Assembly: GCF_009914315.1 (NCBI RefSeq)
Contig: NZ_CP042596.1
Coordinates: forward strand, 2,542,001-2,606,000
Source: Granulicella sp. WH15
GTDB lineage: Bacteria; Acidobacteriota; Terriglobia; Terriglobales; Acidobacteriaceae
Direction of reading: 5' to 3'
Length of the DNA stretch: 64,000 nucleotides
The notes under the pieces are model-generated. The model was not told where the DNA came from. It ran no database searches and was given only the letters and a program-made list of their open reading frames with translations. This document shows positions 62,904 to 64,000 of this stretch, piece after piece (the stretch's first letter is position 1; every line of letters begins with the position of its first letter). A program made the position numbers and the translations under genes.

Positions 62904-63030
62904 CTTTGGGCACAGTTCGGGCACAGAAAAACGCATCCGAAGATGCGTTTATTTCCTAAAGCATTGATTTTGTTGGTGCCGGGAGGGGGGTCGAACCCCC
63001 ACGAGGTTGCCCTCGGCGGATTTTGAGTCC
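62904..63030 (-). repeat. Right att-like direct repeat: 3' half of tRNA-Leu plus terminator
   Basis: This is the same element as 51821-51949 with a few substitutions. It holds the tRNA-Leu 3' half ending GGCACCA, the AACGCATC hairpin and the doubled TGTGCCC-AA motif. Homology ends at GGACTC in the anticodon arm in both copies. The pair bounds about 11 kb containing integrase and relaxase remnants. Confidence 0.8.
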
Positions 63031-63406
63031 GTAGAAGCCTCAAGTTCATCCGCCCAGAATCATGTCGATACAGCAACTTACGAAACATCATCGTTCAGTT
63101 CCGTGAGGTTGTTTGAGGGTCTGTGAGTTCGGTCTGGACAAAGTTTAGACAAAGTCCATCGAACCCTTCCCTCGACTGTAGAGACATCATATCAAACAAG
63201 TCAAACCAGCAGAGAACAACCGCTGGCCGTTTGTCAACGTAGAACCATAGCCTGAGTCGCTTCGAGCTTATGGAATCGGTCCGGCCCATCGCTCGAATGA
63301 CAAGGTCATAGCTAAAGGTAAGGATGGTGTCGTCATTTATGATACTCGCGCGAACGCTGGCCCTATCAGGGCCGCGCTCATCGAGCGAATGGTAGGATTA
63401 CGCCGT
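63031..63406. other. Intergenic region right of the att-like repeat
   Basis: About 375 bp without a convincing gene. At 63127-63148 another tandem pair of short repeats is visible (GGACAAAG-TTTAGACAAAG), similar in layout to the TGTGCCCAAA pair. An open frame at 63310-63480 has no recognisable product. Confidence 0.4.
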
Positions 63407-64000
63407 TTAGTTGAGCGATCGACCAAAACGAAACGTCACGGCGAGGGCCTGACTATCGACCCCGGGATTGTCGTAACCCAGATAGGCATTTGAGAGATGA
63501 TGAAGCCGATACTCAATTGCTAACGATCTGTTGTGGTTCTCAAAGAGTTCGACTCCAGCACCGAACTCGAACGTAAAGTTAAAAGACGACGAGTTGTTGA
63601 CGGGAATATCCCTGTTGGACACTAAGAAGCCGAGATGGGAATCGATCAAAGGCTGAACTTTCTTTTTGGGCGCAAAGTTCACCCTAAACCCTGCGGGACT
63701 TGCACCACCCATGTATGTCCATCGAGTGCCGCAGGAGCGAGAAAAGGTGTACCCCTGATTGCCCGGCTGAGGCACCGTAAAGACGCCAGGGACGCAGATG
63801 TTATAGATCGGACTGGTGGTGGCATTGACAACGTTCGTGTTGAGGATGACATCGGTGGCTACCTGATCTTGAAGAAATGCAGCCGGTAGGACACCCATTT
63901 CATAGAAAACGCTAGCGTGAGGCGTCCAGTTGAACCAGTGTGGCGCGTTGAAGCGGCGTGCGTACTCAACTCCGGTGTTCACGAACTGCCGTTTACGGGA
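63407..64000 (-). CDS. PagL-like acyloxyacyl hydrolase (lipid A 3-O-deacylase), 5' end outside window
   Basis: The reading frame is open to the window edge, so only about 197 C-terminal residues are seen. The conserved E-Y-R-L-H-H-L-S-N-A...N-P-G-V-D-S motif contains the catalytic His-Ser-Asn/Glu arrangement of PagL outer-membrane beta-barrels. The chain ends V-T-F-R-F-G-R-S-L-N, a beta-strand finish. Such enzymes remove a 3-O acyl chain from lipid A. A GTG at 63982 is not the true start, because homologous sequence (R-Q-F-V-N-T-G-V-E-Y) continues upstream of it. Confidence 0.8.
   Translation of the reverse strand, partial: SRKRQFVNTGVEYARRFNAPHWFNWTPHASVFYEMGVLPAAFLQDQVATDVILNTNVVNATTSPIYNICVPGVFTVPQPGNQGYTFSRSCGTRWTYMGGASPAGFRVNFAPKKKVQPLIDSHLGFLVSNRDIPVNNSSSFNFTFEFGAGVELFENHNRSLAIEYRLHHLSNAYLGYDNPGVDSQALAVTFRFGRSLN

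Overview
The window looks like a chromosomal segment of a soil acidobacterium of the Terriglobia type (Granulicella/Edaphobacter/Terriglobus relatives). The basis is GC-rich coding DNA, exported proteins of acidobacterial style, a plant-polysaccharide degradation locus and a compact flagellar rod/ring/hook-junction cluster. The assignment is an inference from gene content, not from a marker gene.

Layout. (1) 0.3-3.5 kb, plus strand: siroheme-dependent nitrite/sulfite reductase with two siroheme biosynthesis genes, then a convergent phenylalanine hydroxylase. (2) 4.4-11.6 kb, minus strand: flgF-flgG-flgA-flgH-flgI-flgJ-flgM-flgK-flgL, with a sigma-28-like promoter in front of flgM. (3) 11.8-19 kb: an exported protein of unknown function, a cytochrome P450, threonine dehydrogenase and an M14 metallopeptidase, separated by copies of a dispersed intergenic repeat. 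(4) 19-30.5 kb: a plant cell-wall locus with a Gfo/Idh oxidoreductase, a CE15-like glucuronoyl esterase, a VOC protein, and the operon SDR - GH3 - mannonate dehydratase - GH67 alpha-glucuronidase. Together these suggest release and catabolism of (methyl)glucuronic acid from glucuronoxylan. (5) 31-40.6 kb, minus strand, visibly less GC-rich: an EmrAB/TolC-type efflux pump and a two-component system with a seven-PAS histidine kinase and two response regulators. (6) 41-49.5 kb, plus strand: an overflow/respiration operon of D-lactate (or glycolate) dehydrogenase, cytochrome bd oxidase, acetolactate decarboxylase with a ribbon-helix-helix-like N-terminus, acetolactate synthase, and a truncated lactate racemase.

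(7) 49.5-63 kb is a decayed accessory region. A segment of about 11 kb (51.8-63.0 kb) is bounded by two direct repeats, each holding the 3' half of a tRNA-Leu gene plus its terminator. Inside are a complete tRNA-Leu(CAA), an ArdC-like antirestriction protein, 3' remnants of a relaxase/helicase and of a tyrosine integrase, and a family of related exported proteins, some intact and some broken by a stop codon or one-base indels. Two operons of this family are each preceded by a near-identical perfect palindrome with core TCTCCCA-N2-TGGGAGA. A LuxR-type regulator gene lies beside one of them. A second, broken set (LuxR pseudogene plus a C-terminal fragment of the exported protein plus a degenerate palindrome) lies just outside the repeat at 50.3-51.7 kb. 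This LuxR/palindrome/exported-protein module is the best candidate here for an undescribed system.

(8) The right edge holds a PagL-like outer-membrane lipid A deacylase whose 5' end is outside the window.
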